From contig DASXLD010000004.1 of NCBI GenBank assembly GCA_036496385.1, positions 1 to 64,000 of the forward strand: a DNA stretch of 64,000 nt, in the 5' to 3' direction. The DNA is from Schlegelella_A sp036496385. Its GTDB lineage: Bacteria > Pseudomonadota > Gammaproteobacteria > Burkholderiales > Burkholderiaceae_C. The notes beneath the pieces were generated by a model, which ran no database searches, was not told the DNA's origin, and was given only the letters and a program-made list of their open reading frames with translations. The position numbers and the translations under genes were made by a program. Shown here piece after piece: positions 15,776 through 25,393 of the stretch. The number at the start of each line of letters is the position of its first letter. Within the stretch, counting starts at the first letter, position 1.

Positions 15776-16867
15776 TCACGTGTTCTTCGAGACGCTGATG
15801 GTCGGGAACTTCGCCGAGAAATCCTTCGCGCGCTCAGCGATCTTCACCGCCACCTTGCGCGCCACGTGCTTGTAGAGGCCGGCGATCTCGCCGTCGGGAT
15901 CGCTCACCACCGACGGCCGGCCGCTGTCGGCCTGGACGCGGATCGAGAGGTTGAGCGGCAGCGCGCCGAGGTAGTCGACCTTGTATTCGGCGGCGAGGCG
16001 CTTGCCGCCCTCGGCGCCGAAGATGTGCTCGACGTGGCCGCACTGTTCGCACACATGCACCGCCATGTTCTCGACCACGCCGAGGATCGGCACCCCGACC
16101 TTCTCGAACATGCGGATGCCTTTCTTGGCATCGAGCAGCGCGATGTCCTGCGGCGTCGTCACGATCACCGCACCGGTCAGCGGCACCCGCTGCGAGAGCG
16201 TGAGCTGGATGTCGCCGGTCCCCGGCGGCAGGTCGACGATCAGGTAGTCGAGGTCCGACCAGTTGGTCTGCCTGAGGAGCTGCTCGAGCGCCTGCGTCAC
16301 CATCGGCCCGCGCCAGATCATCGGGTTGTCCTGCTCGACGAGAAACCCGATCGACATCACCTGGACGCCGTAGTTCTCCATCGGCTCCATCGTCTTGCCG
16401 TCGACCGACTCCGGCCGGCCCTCGATCCCCATCATCATCGGTTGGCTGGGCCCGTAGATGTCGGCGTCGAGGATGCCGACCTTCGCGCCCTCGGCGGCGA
16501 GCGCGAGCGCGAGGTTGACCGCGGTCGTGCTCTTGCCGACGCCGCCCTTGCCCGAAGCGACGGCGACGATGTTCTTGACGTTCGGCAGCAGCTGGACGCC
16601 CCGCTGAACCGCATGGGCGACGATCTTCGAGCTGACGTTGACGCTGACGTTGGCGACGCCGGCGACGCCGCGCGCGGCCGCGATCAGCGTCTTGCGGAGC
16701 GCGTCGACCTGCGAGCGCGCCGGATAGCCGAGCTCGACGTCGAAGGCGACATCGCCGCCTTCGACGCGCAGGTTCTTCACCTGCTTGGTCGAGACGAGGT
16801 CGCGCCCCGTCTCGGGGTCGACGACGGCTTGCAGGGCCTGGAGCAGTGCGGATTCTTGGACGGCCAT
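15776..16867 (-). CDS. apbC: Iron-sulfur cluster carrier protein ApbC/Mrp
   Basis: This P-loop ATPase of the Mrp/Nbp35 family binds 4Fe-4S clusters and delivers them to apoproteins in the cytoplasm. The 363 residues comprise an N-terminal MIP18/DUF59 domain (about 1-80), a deviant Walker A (SGKGGVGKST, about 105-114), a DLPPGTGD motif and the cluster-binding CxxC (VCEQCGH). It diverges from metG across 110 bp, an arrangement common in beta- and gammaproteobacteria. The many iron-sulfur proteins encoded upstream are plausible clients, but the gene is general housekeeping. Confidence 0.95.
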   Translation of the reverse strand: MAVQESALLQALQAVVDPETGRDLVSTKQVKNLRVEGGDVAFDVELGYPARSQVDALRKTLIAAARGVAGVANVSVNVSSKIVAHAVQRGVQLLPNVKNIVAVASGKGGVGKSTTAVNLALALAAEGAKVGILDADIYGPSQPMMMGIEGRPESVDGKTMEPMENYGVQVMSIGFLVEQDNPMIWRGPMVTQALEQLLRQTNWSDLDYLIVDLPPGTGDIQLTLSQRVPLTGAVIVTTPQDIALLDAKKGIRMFEKVGVPILGVVENMAVHVCEQCGHVEHIFGAEGGKRLAAEYKVDYLGALPLNLSIRVQADSGRPSVVSDPDGEIAGLYKHVARKVAVKIAERAKDFSAKFPTISVSKNT

Positions 16868-16977
16868 GCGAAGCGGGGGCGCGGTGGGTCGAACGACGGT
16901 TATAGCTCAGCGGCTCAGGGCACCCGGTGAAGCGGAGACGCGGTCCCTAGAATCTGCGGTTCGCCACCGGTCGCCCG

Positions 16978-19071
16978 ATGCCCCGCAAGCTCTTCGTCAC
17001 CACGGCGCTGCCGTACGCCAACGCGCCGTTTCACCTCGGCCACATGATGGAGTACATCCAGGCCGACATCTGGGTGCGCTTGCAGCGCATGCGCGGCCAT
17101 CAGGTGCACTTCGTCTGCGCCGACGACGCCCATGGCGCAGCGATCATGATCGCCGCCGACAAGGCCGCGAAGACGCCGCAGGCGTTCGTCGCCGAGATCG
17201 CGGCCGGGCGCAAGCCCTACCTTGACGGCTTTCATATCTCGTTCGACAACTGGCACTCGACCGACGGCGCCGAGAACCACGAGCTCGCGCGCGACATCTA
17301 CCTGCACCTGAGAAAGGAAGGCTTGATCGCGGTCAAGCCGGTCGAGCAGTTCTTCGACCCCGTGAAGGCGATGTTCCTGCCCGACCGCTACATCAGAGGC
17401 GAGTGCCCGGTGTGCGGCGCGAAGGACCAGTACGGCGACAACTGCGACGTCTGCGGCTCGGTCTACGCACCCACCGATCTGAAGAACCCCTATTCGACCC
17501 TCAGCGGCGCGCCGCCGGTCCTGAAGAAGAGCGAACACTACTTCTTCCAGCTCTCCTCGCAGCGCTGCCTCGATTTCCTGAAACGCTGGACGCGCGAGCC
17601 GGGGCGCCTGCAACCCGAGGTGCTCAACAAGGTCAGCGAGTGGTTCAAGTTCGACGAGCAGGGCCACGGCGGCCTCGCCGACTGGGACATCAGCCGCGAT
17701 GCGCCGTACTTCGGGATCGAGATCCCGGACGCTCCCGGCAAGTACTTCTACGTCTGGCTCGACGCCCCGGTCGGCTATCTCGCCTCGCTCAAGAACTACT
17801 TCGACCAGGGCGGAGCGAAAGCCAACGGCGAACCGCGCTCGTTCGACGAGTTCATGGCCGACCCGGCGGTGGAGCAGATTCACTTCATCGGCAAGGACAT
17901 CGCCTACTTCCACACCCTGTTCTGGCCCGCGATGCTGAAGTTCAGCGACCGCAAGGTGCCCGACCGCGTCTACGTCCACGGCTTCATCACCACCGGCGGC
18001 GAGAAGATGAGCAAGAGCCGCGGCACCGGAATCTCGCCGCTGCGCTACCTCGAGATCGGCATGAACGCCGAGTGGCTGCGCTACTACATCGCGGCCAAGC
18101 TCAACTCGCACGTCGAGGACATCGAGTTCAACCCGGACGACTTCGTCGCCCGCGTCAACAGCGATCTGGTCGGCAAGTACGTCAACATCGCCAGCCGGGC
18201 GTCGGGCTTTCTCGCCCGGCACTTCGACGGCCGGGTCCTGGCGCCGGCGCAGCAGCGCGTCGACGCGGAGCTGAAAGCGCGCGGCACGACCGGCGAGATC
18301 GCCGAACTGATCGACGGCCGCGAATACGGCAAGGCGCTGCGCCTCGCGATGGAGGTCGCCGACCGCACCAACCAGGCGTTCGACACCGCGAAGCCGTGGG
18401 AGCTCGCCAAGCAGGCCGACCCGGCGTCGATCGCAGCGCTGCACGAGGTCTGCTCGGCGAGCGTGCGGTCGTTCCAGCATCTGACGATGTGGCTGAAGCC
18501 GGTGCTGCCGGCGCTCGCGGCGCAGGCCGAGGAGTTCCTCGCCTGCGAGCCGCTGCGCTGGAGCGACGCGCCACCGTTGCTGTCGGCCGTCGGCCGCTAC
18601 CGTCACCTGATGCAACGCGTCGATCCGAAGCAGCTCGATGCCCTGTTCGAGCCCGCGGCCGGTGAAACCGAACCGGGCGCGGCCGACGCGCAGATCGCGC
18701 TGCCGCATCCCGGCGGCGAAGCCATCGCATCGACGATCACGATCGACGACTTCGCGAAGCTCGACCTGCGCATCGCCCTCATCGTCGCCGCCGAGAAGGT
18801 CGCCGGCTCGAGCAAGCTCCTGAAACTCACGCTCGATGTCGGCGAGGCGCGCACGCGCACCGTCTTCAGCGGCATCCAGTCGGCGTACGCGCCCGAGCAT
18901 CTGGCCGGCAAGCTCACCGTCGTCGTCGCCAACCTGGCGCCGCGCAAGATGAAGTTCGGCGTCAGCGAAGGCATGGTGCTCGCCGCCTCGCACGCCGACG
19001 ACAAGGCACACCCGGGCCTGTTCGTCCTCGAGCCGCATGCCGGCGCGGTGCCGGGACTGCGCGTCCGCTGA
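16978..19071 (+). CDS. metG: Methionyl-tRNA synthetase
   Basis: This class I aminoacyl-tRNA synthetase charges tRNA-Met. The 697-residue, long-form enzyme has the HIGH-type motif PFHLGH at 17-22 and a zinc knuckle C143-C146/C156-C159. The KMSKS loop is intact at 343-347. A C-terminal tRNA-binding/dimerisation domain (OB fold, about 588-697) starts at IDDFAKLDLRI. The gene is complete and its ATG is 16978. It diverges from apbC, so its promoter must lie in the 110 bp before it. Confidence 0.97.
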   Translation: MPRKLFVTTALPYANAPFHLGHMMEYIQADIWVRLQRMRGHQVHFVCADDAHGAAIMIAADKAAKTPQAFVAEIAAGRKPYLDGFHISFDNWHSTDGAENHELARDIYLHLRKEGLIAVKPVEQFFDPVKAMFLPDRYIRGECPVCGAKDQYGDNCDVCGSVYAPTDLKNPYSTLSGAPPVLKKSEHYFFQLSSQRCLDFLKRWTREPGRLQPEVLNKVSEWFKFDEQGHGGLADWDISRDAPYFGIEIPDAPGKYFYVWLDAPVGYLASLKNYFDQGGAKANGEPRSFDEFMADPAVEQIHFIGKDIAYFHTLFWPAMLKFSDRKVPDRVYVHGFITTGGEKMSKSRGTGISPLRYLEIGMNAEWLRYYIAAKLNSHVEDIEFNPDDFVARVNSDLVGKYVNIASRASGFLARHFDGRVLAPAQQRVDAELKARGTTGEIAELIDGREYGKALRLAMEVADRTNQAFDTAKPWELAKQADPASIAALHEVCSASVRSFQHLTMWLKPVLPALAAQAEEFLACEPLRWSDAPPLLSAVGRYRHLMQRVDPKQLDALFEPAAGETEPGAADAQIALPHPGGEAIASTITIDDFAKLDLRIALIVAAEKVAGSSKLLKLTLDVGEARTRTVFSGIQSAYAPEHLAGKLTVVVANLAPRKMKFGVSEGMVLAASHADDKAHPGLFVLEPHAGAVPGLRVR

Positions 19072-19085
19072 GCCGCGAACATTGA

Positions 19086-19982
19086 ATGACGACGACCCCG
19101 CTCATCGAGCCGGCCGATGTCGTTCGCTGCTACGACGACGACAGCTGGGGCGACGACGCGCCGACGCGCGGCGTCGAGGCAGTCGTCGAGTCGGGCCACG
19201 TCCTCGCGTTCCCGCGCCTCGCGTTCGCGCTCGGCGACGGCGAACGGCGCTTCCTCGACCCGCGCTGGGCCGACCCGAAGGCGAAGAACGTCTCGGTGCG
19301 ATGGCCTGCGGGCGAGCTGCGCGGCGCCGTCGGCGCGGCCGAGGACCTGCAGGCGTTGCGCGCGATGGTCGTCCGCTTCGCCGAGCACAGCGAAGCGCTC
19401 GCGCTGCGCCTGTTCCCGCACTACCGCGGCCGGCTGCGGCGCGGCAGCACGTCGTTCCGGCCGACCGACGTCTCCGGGCGCGTCCGCAGCTGGCGCCAGG
19501 ATGACACCCGGCTACACATCGACGCCTTCCCGTCGAACCCGATGCAGGGGACACGGTTGCTGCGCGTCTTCTCGAACGTGAATCCGAGCGGCGCGCCGCG
19601 CCGCTGGCGGGTCGGCGAGCCGTTCGATGCGCATGCCCGCCGCTACCGCGACGCGCTTGGCCGTCCGTTGCCGGGGTCGGCGTGGCTGATGGCGACGCTC
19701 GGCATCACCAAGCGGCGCCGGACCGCGTACGACCACGCGATGCTGCAGCTCCACGACCGCGCCAAGGCAGACCTCGAGTTCCAGCGCTCGAGCCCGCAGG
19801 TGCAGGTCGACTTCGCGCCCGGGACGACCTGGGTCTGCTTCAGCGACCAGGTGCTGCACGCGGCGATGGGCGGCCAGCACATGATGGAGCAGACCTTCCT
19901 CATCGACGTCGAGCACCTGCGCGAGCCCGAGAGCTCGCCGCTGCGCACGCTCGAGCGCCTTCTCCAGCGCCCGCTCCGCTAG
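19086..19982 (+). CDS. kdoO: Kdo hydroxylase, Fe(II)/2-oxoglutarate dioxygenase
   Basis: The 298-residue protein resembles the KdoO family, which hydroxylates C3 of the outer Kdo sugar of lipopolysaccharide to give Ko, as known in Burkholderia and Yersinia. The visible iron-binding facial triad is H144-x-D146 in RLHIDAFPS and a distal His near 258 in DQVLHAAMGGQH. The conserved SWRQDDTRLHIDAFPSNP segment is the family signature. It lies 14 bp after metG and is probably cotranscribed. The function is inferred from family likeness, so activity on Kdo is likely but not shown. Confidence 0.85.
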   Translation: MTTTPLIEPADVVRCYDDDSWGDDAPTRGVEAVVESGHVLAFPRLAFALGDGERRFLDPRWADPKAKNVSVRWPAGELRGAVGAAEDLQALRAMVVRFAEHSEALALRLFPHYRGRLRRGSTSFRPTDVSGRVRSWRQDDTRLHIDAFPSNPMQGTRLLRVFSNVNPSGAPRRWRVGEPFDAHARRYRDALGRPLPGSAWLMATLGITKRRRTAYDHAMLQLHDRAKADLEFQRSSPQVQVDFAPGTTWVCFSDQVLHAAMGGQHMMEQTFLIDVEHLREPESSPLRTLERLLQRPLR

Positions 19983-20031
19983 CGACCGCTCGCCGCGCCG
20001 GCCTCGCGGCCTCGGCGGCGCTTCGGCACCT

Positions 20032-20070
20032 GCATATTTCATGCGAATGGTATATGCTTTCAATGTACAT
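20032..20070. promoter_or_regulatory. AT-rich inverted repeats upstream of the ribbon-helix-helix gene
   Basis: An AT-rich island in otherwise GC-rich DNA holds GCATAT (20032-20037) facing ATATGC (20052-20057), and an 8-bp palindrome ATGTACAT (20063-20070). It ends about 20 bp before the start of a small DNA-binding protein gene. Ribbon-helix-helix proteins often repress themselves through short palindromes of this kind, so an operator or promoter is likely. The assignment is positional. Confidence 0.4.
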
Positions 20071-20090
20071 AGCATTAACATGCCATCGCC

Positions 20091-20288
20091 ATGGAATCGA
20101 AAACCGCACGCCTCACGCTGCTGATCGATCCGGCCAAGAAGGAAGCCTTCGAGCGGCTGTGCGCTGCGCAGGACCTGACGCCGTCCCAAGTGGTTCGCCA
20201 GTTGATCCGCGAGTACCTGACGCGGCACGGCGTCAGCTACACCCCGAGCGGCGCGCGGGCAGCGAAGAAGGCGGCGCGACGCGGCTGA
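20091..20288 (+). CDS. Ribbon-helix-helix (CopG-like) DNA-binding protein
   Basis: This 65-residue protein fits the ribbon-helix-helix fold: a short beta strand (TARLTLLID), helix 1 (AKKEAFERLCAAQD), a turn (LTPS) and helix 2 (QVVRQLIREYLTRHG), then a basic Lys/Arg tail. Such dimers bind palindromic DNA as repressors. No toxin gene lies next to it, so an antitoxin role is not supported. The next gene, 10 bp on, starts the hydrogenase-4-like operon, which makes control of that operon or of itself possible. No strong ribosome binding site is seen. Confidence 0.75.
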   Translation: MESKTARLTLLIDPAKKEAFERLCAAQDLTPSQVVRQLIREYLTRHGVSYTPSGARAAKKAARRG

Positions 20289-20298
20289 ACACTCTGCC

Positions 20299-22326
20299 AT
20301 GGCCGGATCCCTCGACCCGACGCACTGGCTCGCGCTCGACTGGGTGCTCGTCGCCGTCGCGACGTGGCTGCTGGTCGGCGTGGCCGGGCTGCTCGCGCTG
20401 CGCAAGCTCGGCTGGGTCGCCAAGGTGCTGTTCCCCGCCGGCGGCGCGGTCGCGCTGCTGCTGTTCGGCACCGCTCTCGTCGCGATGTTCTCGTCGTCGC
20501 CGCAGACAGCGGTGCTGCCGCTGGGCCTACCGGGCCTGCCGTTTCACCTCCGCCTCGACCCGCTCGCGGGCTTCTTCCTCATGGTCATCGGCGCGACGGC
20601 CGCCGGCGTCTCCGCGTTCGCCGCCGGCTACTTCCGCAAGGGCGAAGGCACGCCGCCCGGCCTTCTCTGCCTCGAGTACCACGTCTTTCTGGCCAGCATG
20701 ACGCTGGTCGTCGTCGCCGACGACGCCTACGCGTTCATGGTGATGTGGGAGACGATGGCGCTGTCGTCGTTCTTCCTCGTCATCGCCAACCACCGCATCG
20801 CCGAGATCCGGCAGGCGGGCTACCTCTACCTGCTCGTCGCCCACATCGGCGCGATCGGGATCCTGCTCTCGTTCGGTGTGCTGCAGGCGAACACCGGGGA
20901 CTACACGTTCGCCAACATGCGCGCCCAGCACCTGTCGCCGTTCTGGGCCTCGGTGGCGTTCCTGCTCGCGCTGTTCGGCTTCGGCGCCAAGGCCGGGATC
21001 GTGCCGCTGCACGTCTGGCTGCCCGAGGCGCATCCGGCGGCGCCGTCGCCGGTCTCGGCGCTGATGAGCGCTGTCATGCTGAAGACCGCGATCTACGGCC
21101 TGCTGCGCGTCGGCTTCGACCTGCTGCCGGCGCAGATCTGGTGGTGGGGCGTGGCGCTGCTCGCGCTCGGCCTCGCGAGCGCAGTGTTCGGCGTCGTCTT
21201 CGCGGCCGTCCAGGTCGACATGAAGCGGCTGCTCGCGTATTCGTCGATCGAGAACGTCGGCCTCGTGTTCGCCGGCATCGGCCTGGCGGTCCTGTTCTCG
21301 GCCTACGGCATGAAGCCGATGTCGGCGCTCGCGCTGACGGCGGCGCTCTACCACGTCGCCAGCCACGCCTTCTTCAAGAGCCTGCTCTTCGTCGGCACCG
21401 GCGCCGTGCTGCACGCCACCGGGCAGCGCAGTCTCGGCAAGCTCGGCGGGCTGGTCCGGTTCATGCCGTGGGTGACGTGGCTGACGCTGGTCGGCACGCT
21501 CGCGAGCGCCGGCCTGCCGCCTCTCGGCGGCTTCGTCTCCGAGTGGTTGCTGCTGCAGAGCTTTCTCTTCACGCCGGGGCTGCCGAGCTCGTTCCTGAAC
21601 ATGGTGATCCCGGTCGTCGCCGCGCTGATCGCTCTCGTCGCCGCGCTCTCCGGGTACACGATGGTCAAGTTCTTCGGCGTGGTCTTCCTCGGCCAACCGC
21701 GCGAGGACCACCCCGCGGCGAGGCACCGCGCCAGCAGGTGGGAGCGTGCCGGCATGGTCTGGCTCGCGCTCGGCTGCATCGCGCTCGGCCTCGCGCCGGT
21801 CCAGTTCATTGCGCTCATCGACCCCGTCACGCGCCAGCTCGTCGCGGCCGGGCTCGGCAGCACGGCGGCATCGAGCGGATGGCTGCTGGTGCCGGTCGAC
21901 ATCGACCGTGCGAGCTATGGCCCGGTCGTCTTCCTGCTCGGCCTGGCGGCGAGCTTTGCGCTCGCGTTCGCGCTCGTGCGAAGGCTCTACCACGGCAGGC
22001 TCCGCCGCGCCGCGCCGTGGGATTGCGGCTATCCCTGGCAGACCGCACGCATGCAGGACACCGCCGAGGGCTTCGGCCAGCCGATCCGGCAGATCTTCGA
22101 GCCGTTCTTCCGCATGCAGCGCGAGCTGCCGTCACCCTTCGATCGCGAGCCGCGCTACCGCGTCGTCGTCGGCGACCACTTCTGGCACTGGCTCTACCAG
22201 CCGGTCGCCGACCTCGTCGAGCGGCTGTCGCGCTGGATCGGCCGGCTGCAGCAGGGCCGGATCGCGGTCTACCTGCTCTACAGCTTCCTCACGCTCGTGG
22301 GCGTGCTCCTGATCGTGCGGACATGA
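20299..22326 (+). CDS. hyfB: Hydrogenase-4-type subunit B, NuoL-like antiporter subunit
   Basis: This large polytopic membrane protein of 675 residues is of the proton-conducting NuoL/M/N family and shows the typical antiporter core. Features include VMWETMALSSFFLV, GFGAKAGIVPLHVWLPEAHP, the lysine-bearing helices and KRLLAYSSIENVGL. It resembles HyfB/HycC and should form part of the ion-translocating membrane arm. It is the first of six genes (B-C-E-F-G-I) transcribed together and overlaps hyfC as ATGA. A C-terminal soluble extension with CGYPWQTARMQDTAEGFGQP is typical of HyfB. Confidence 0.92.
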   Translation: MAGSLDPTHWLALDWVLVAVATWLLVGVAGLLALRKLGWVAKVLFPAGGAVALLLFGTALVAMFSSSPQTAVLPLGLPGLPFHLRLDPLAGFFLMVIGATAAGVSAFAAGYFRKGEGTPPGLLCLEYHVFLASMTLVVVADDAYAFMVMWETMALSSFFLVIANHRIAEIRQAGYLYLLVAHIGAIGILLSFGVLQANTGDYTFANMRAQHLSPFWASVAFLLALFGFGAKAGIVPLHVWLPEAHPAAPSPVSALMSAVMLKTAIYGLLRVGFDLLPAQIWWWGVALLALGLASAVFGVVFAAVQVDMKRLLAYSSIENVGLVFAGIGLAVLFSAYGMKPMSALALTAALYHVASHAFFKSLLFVGTGAVLHATGQRSLGKLGGLVRFMPWVTWLTLVGTLASAGLPPLGGFVSEWLLLQSFLFTPGLPSSFLNMVIPVVAALIALVAALSGYTMVKFFGVVFLGQPREDHPAARHRASRWERAGMVWLALGCIALGLAPVQFIALIDPVTRQLVAAGLGSTAASSGWLLVPVDIDRASYGPVVFLLGLAASFALAFALVRRLYHGRLRRAAPWDCGYPWQTARMQDTAEGFGQPIRQIFEPFFRMQRELPSPFDREPRYRVVVGDHFWHWLYQPVADLVERLSRWIGRLQQGRIAVYLLYSFLTLVGVLLIVRT

Positions 22327-23270
22327 GCGTTCTGGGCAGCCTCTCGCAGCTCCTCGAGATCGTCGTCGCGCTGCTGCTCGCGCCGCTGCTCGTCGGCTGG
22401 GTCAACCAATGGCGCGCGTGGCTGCAGAACAAGTCCGGTCCGGGGCTCCTGCAGCCCTACCGCGTGCTCCACAAGCTCTTCCACAAGGAGTCGGTCGTCG
22501 CCGAGCACGCGTCGCCGCTCTTCCGGTCGGCGCCGTACATCGCCTTCAGCTGCATGCTGCTGGCGAGCGCGATCATCCCGACGCTGTCGACCGACCTGCC
22601 GCTCGCGCCGGCTGCGGACGCGATCGCTCTGGTCGGCCTGTTCGCGCTCGCCCGCGTCTTCGTCTCGCTCGCCGCAATGGACGTCGGCACCGCGTTCGGG
22701 TCGATGGGTGCGAGACGCGAGATGCTGATCGGCTTTCTCGCCGAGCCCGCCCTCCTGATGGTGCTGTTCTCGGCATCGCTGATCCCGAAGTCGACCTCGC
22801 TCGCGACGATCGTCGAGACACTCGCGCACCGCGAGCTCGCGATCTACCCGAGCCTCGCCTTTGCCGGCGTCGCGTTCACGATGATCTCGCTCGCCGAGAA
22901 CGCGCGCGTTCCGGTCGACAACCCGGCGACGCACCTCGAGCTGACGATGATCCACGAGGCATTGATCCTCGAGTACTCGGGCCGCCATCTGGCGCTCCTC
23001 GAGTGGGCAGCGAGCCTGAAGCTGTTCGCCTACTCGTGCCTCGGCCTGGCCCTCTTCCTGCCTTGGGGTATCGCCGAGGCGCACGCGCCGCTCGAGCTCG
23101 TCCTCGCGCTGCCGGTGCTGGTCTTCAAGCTCGCCGTCGGTGGCGTGGCGCTCGCCGCGCTGGAGACCGCGAGCGCGAAGATGCGCATCTTCCGCGTCCC
23201 CGAGTTCCTCGGCACCGCGTTCCTGCTCGCCGTGATCGGCGTGCTCGTCCACATCCTGCTCGGCGTCTGA
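22323..23270 (+). CDS. hyfC: Hydrogenase-4-type subunit C, NuoH-like
   Basis: This NuoH-like membrane subunit (315 residues) links the soluble arm to the membrane arm in group 4 hydrogenases and related complexes. Family features are NKSGPGLLQPYRVLHKLFHK near the N-terminus, the AMDVGTAFGSMGARREM loop, the acidic AENARVPVDNPATHLELTM loop and ALETASAKMRIFRVPE. All the usual loops are intact. The start overlaps hyfB as ATGA; hyfE starts 2 bp after its stop. Confidence 0.93.
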   Translation: MSVLGSLSQLLEIVVALLLAPLLVGWVNQWRAWLQNKSGPGLLQPYRVLHKLFHKESVVAEHASPLFRSAPYIAFSCMLLASAIIPTLSTDLPLAPAADAIALVGLFALARVFVSLAAMDVGTAFGSMGARREMLIGFLAEPALLMVLFSASLIPKSTSLATIVETLAHRELAIYPSLAFAGVAFTMISLAENARVPVDNPATHLELTMIHEALILEYSGRHLALLEWAASLKLFAYSCLGLALFLPWGIAEAHAPLELVLALPVLVFKLAVGGVALAALETASAKMRIFRVPEFLGTAFLLAVIGVLVHILLGV

Positions 23271-23272
23271 CG

Positions 23273-23932
23273 ATGAGCCAGTTCGCCGGCCAGCTGATCA
23301 ACCTCTTCGCCGCGGTGATCCTGATGCTCGCGTTCGCGATGCTGTCGCAGCGCCGCATCCTCTCGCTCATCCACCTGTTCACGATGCAAGGCCTGGCGCT
23401 CGTCGCCGCGACCGCAGTGGTCGGCTACGTGACGAGCCAGCCGCACCTCTACCTCTCGGCGGGCCTGACCTTCGTCCTCAAGGTGGTGCTGATCCCGATG
23501 CTGCTGCACCGGATCATCCAGCGCCTCGACGTGCGCTGGGACGTCGAGGCGCTGATCAACGTGCCGACGACGATGCTGATCGGCATCGTCCTCGTCATCT
23601 TCGCATTCAACCTCGCGCTGCCGATCTCGAAGCTGTCGACGTCGATCGCCGGTGGCACGCTCGGCATCGCGCTCGCCTGCGTCCTGCTGTCTTTCACGAT
23701 GATGATCATCCGCTCCAAGGCGGTGCCGCAGGTGATCGGCTTCCTGTCGATGGAGAACGGTCTCTTCTTCGCGGCCACGTCGGCGACGTACGGGATGCCG
23801 ATGGTCGTCGAGCTCGGCATCGCGCTCGACGTCCTCGTCGGCATCCTGATCCTCGGCGTCTTCATGTTCCAGATCCGCGAGCAGTTCGACAGCCTCGACA
23901 TCCGCAACCTCGAAAAGCTGAAGGACACCTGA
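23273..23932 (+). CDS. hyfE: Hydrogenase-4-type subunit E, NuoK-like
   Basis: This small membrane subunit (219 residues, about six hydrophobic helices) is of the HyfE family, whose C-terminal half corresponds to NuoK. The ENGLFFAATSATYGMPMVVELGIALDVL region carries the conserved membrane glutamates. The family match rests on this pattern, the length and the fixed position between hyfC and hyfF. The start is ATG at 23273. Confidence 0.9.
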   Translation: MSQFAGQLINLFAAVILMLAFAMLSQRRILSLIHLFTMQGLALVAATAVVGYVTSQPHLYLSAGLTFVLKVVLIPMLLHRIIQRLDVRWDVEALINVPTTMLIGIVLVIFAFNLALPISKLSTSIAGGTLGIALACVLLSFTMMIIRSKAVPQVIGFLSMENGLFFAATSATYGMPMVVELGIALDVLVGILILGVFMFQIREQFDSLDIRNLEKLKDT

Positions 23933-23934
23933 GG

Positions 23935-25389
23935 GTGGAAGCGCTCGTCCTCGTCCTCGCGTCCCCGCTCGCCGGCAGCCTCGTCCTCGCGTTCACGGGG
24001 CATCGCGGCGTCGCGCGCGACATCAACGTCGCGTTCAGCTTCGCCACCTTCGTCGCCGCTTGCGCGCTCACCGTCCGCGTCGTCTCGTCGGGGCCGCTGC
24101 TGCTCGCGAACGAGGAGTTCTTCATCGATCCGTTGAACGTCTTCCTGGTCGCGCTGACCGCCTTCGTCGGCTGGACGACGTCGGTGTTCTCGCGCCCGTA
24201 CATGCGCGTCGAGCAGGACCTGGGCCACATGACGCCGGCGCGGATGCGCCTCTATCACAGCATGTACCAGCTGTTCAGCTTCACCATGCTGCTCGCGCTG
24301 ACGACCAACAACATGGGCATCCTCTGGGTCGCGATGGAGGCGGCGACGCTGACGACAGTGCTGCTCGTCAGCGTCTACCGCACCGCCGCGAGCCTCGAGG
24401 CGGCGTGGAAGTACTTCATCCTGTGCGGCGTCGGCATCGCGCTTGCGCTGTTCGGCACGGTGCTGCTCTACATGGCCGCGGAGAAGATCTTCGGCGCCGA
24501 GGGCGGCGCGCTGCTCTGGACCCACCTCGACTCCGCCAAGGGCAGGCTCGACCCCCACATCATCACGCTCGCCTTCGCCTTCCTCTTCATCGGCTACGGC
24601 ACCAAGGTCGGTCTCGTGCCGCTGCACAACTGGCTGCCCGATGCGCACGCCGAGGGCCCGACGCCGGTCTCGGCCGTGCTCTCGGGCCTGCTGCTCAACG
24701 TCGCGATGTACGCCCTGCTGCGCTGCAAGGTGCTCACCGATGGCGCGCTCCACAGCCAGCTCGCCGGCCATCTGCTGATGGGGTTCGGACTCGTGTCGGT
24801 CGTCGTCGCTGCGTTCTTCCTCTCGCGCCAGAAGGACGTCAAGCGGATGTTCGCGTATTCGTCGATCGAGCACATGGGGCTGATCGCGTTCGCTTTCGGC
24901 CTCGGCGGGCCGATCGCCAACTTCGCCGGGCTGCTGCACATGACCGTGCACTCGCTCACCAAGTCGGCGATCTTCTTCACCGTCGGCCACGCGACGCAGA
25001 AGGCCGGCACGCAGGTGATGAGCGAGATCCGCGGTCTGATCAAGGTGAGCCCGACGGTTGGCTGGGGAATGATGCTGGGCTCGCTCGCAATCCTCGGCAT
25101 GCCGCCGTTCGGCGTCTTCGCGAGCGAGTTCCTCATCCTCACGACGGCGATGCGCGAGCAGCCGTGGGCGACGCCGTTCCTGCTGCTCGCGCTCGGCGTC
25201 GCCTTCGCGTCGGTGTTCAGCCGGGTGCTGTCGATGGTGTTCGGCGAAACGACGGTGAAGCCGCTGGCGCACGCGCCGGCGTTGCTGCCGGTCTTCACCC
25301 ACCTCGCCCTCGGCCTGATGCTCGGCGTCTTCGTGCCGCCCTATCTGGTCGGCTGGTACACGCAGGCGGCGCGGATGATCGGAGGCTGA
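23935..25389 (+). CDS. hyfF: Hydrogenase-4-type subunit F, NuoM/N-like antiporter subunit
   Basis: This is the second antiporter-like subunit, 484 residues with a GTG start 2 bp after hyfE. Diagnostic motifs are the membrane glutamate WVAMEAATLTTVLLVSVYRT, the loop GYGTKVGLVPLHNWLPDAH and KRMFAYSSIEHMGL. With hyfB it gives the complex two potential ion channels. The E. coli hyf operon also has hyfD, a third antiporter subunit, which is absent here. Confidence 0.92.
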   Translation: MEALVLVLASPLAGSLVLAFTGHRGVARDINVAFSFATFVAACALTVRVVSSGPLLLANEEFFIDPLNVFLVALTAFVGWTTSVFSRPYMRVEQDLGHMTPARMRLYHSMYQLFSFTMLLALTTNNMGILWVAMEAATLTTVLLVSVYRTAASLEAAWKYFILCGVGIALALFGTVLLYMAAEKIFGAEGGALLWTHLDSAKGRLDPHIITLAFAFLFIGYGTKVGLVPLHNWLPDAHAEGPTPVSAVLSGLLLNVAMYALLRCKVLTDGALHSQLAGHLLMGFGLVSVVVAAFFLSRQKDVKRMFAYSSIEHMGLIAFAFGLGGPIANFAGLLHMTVHSLTKSAIFFTVGHATQKAGTQVMSEIRGLIKVSPTVGWGMMLGSLAILGMPPFGVFASEFLILTTAMREQPWATPFLLLALGVAFASVFSRVLSMVFGETTVKPLAHAPALLPVFTHLALGLMLGVFVPPYLVGWYTQAARMIGG

Positions 25390-25393
25390 AACC

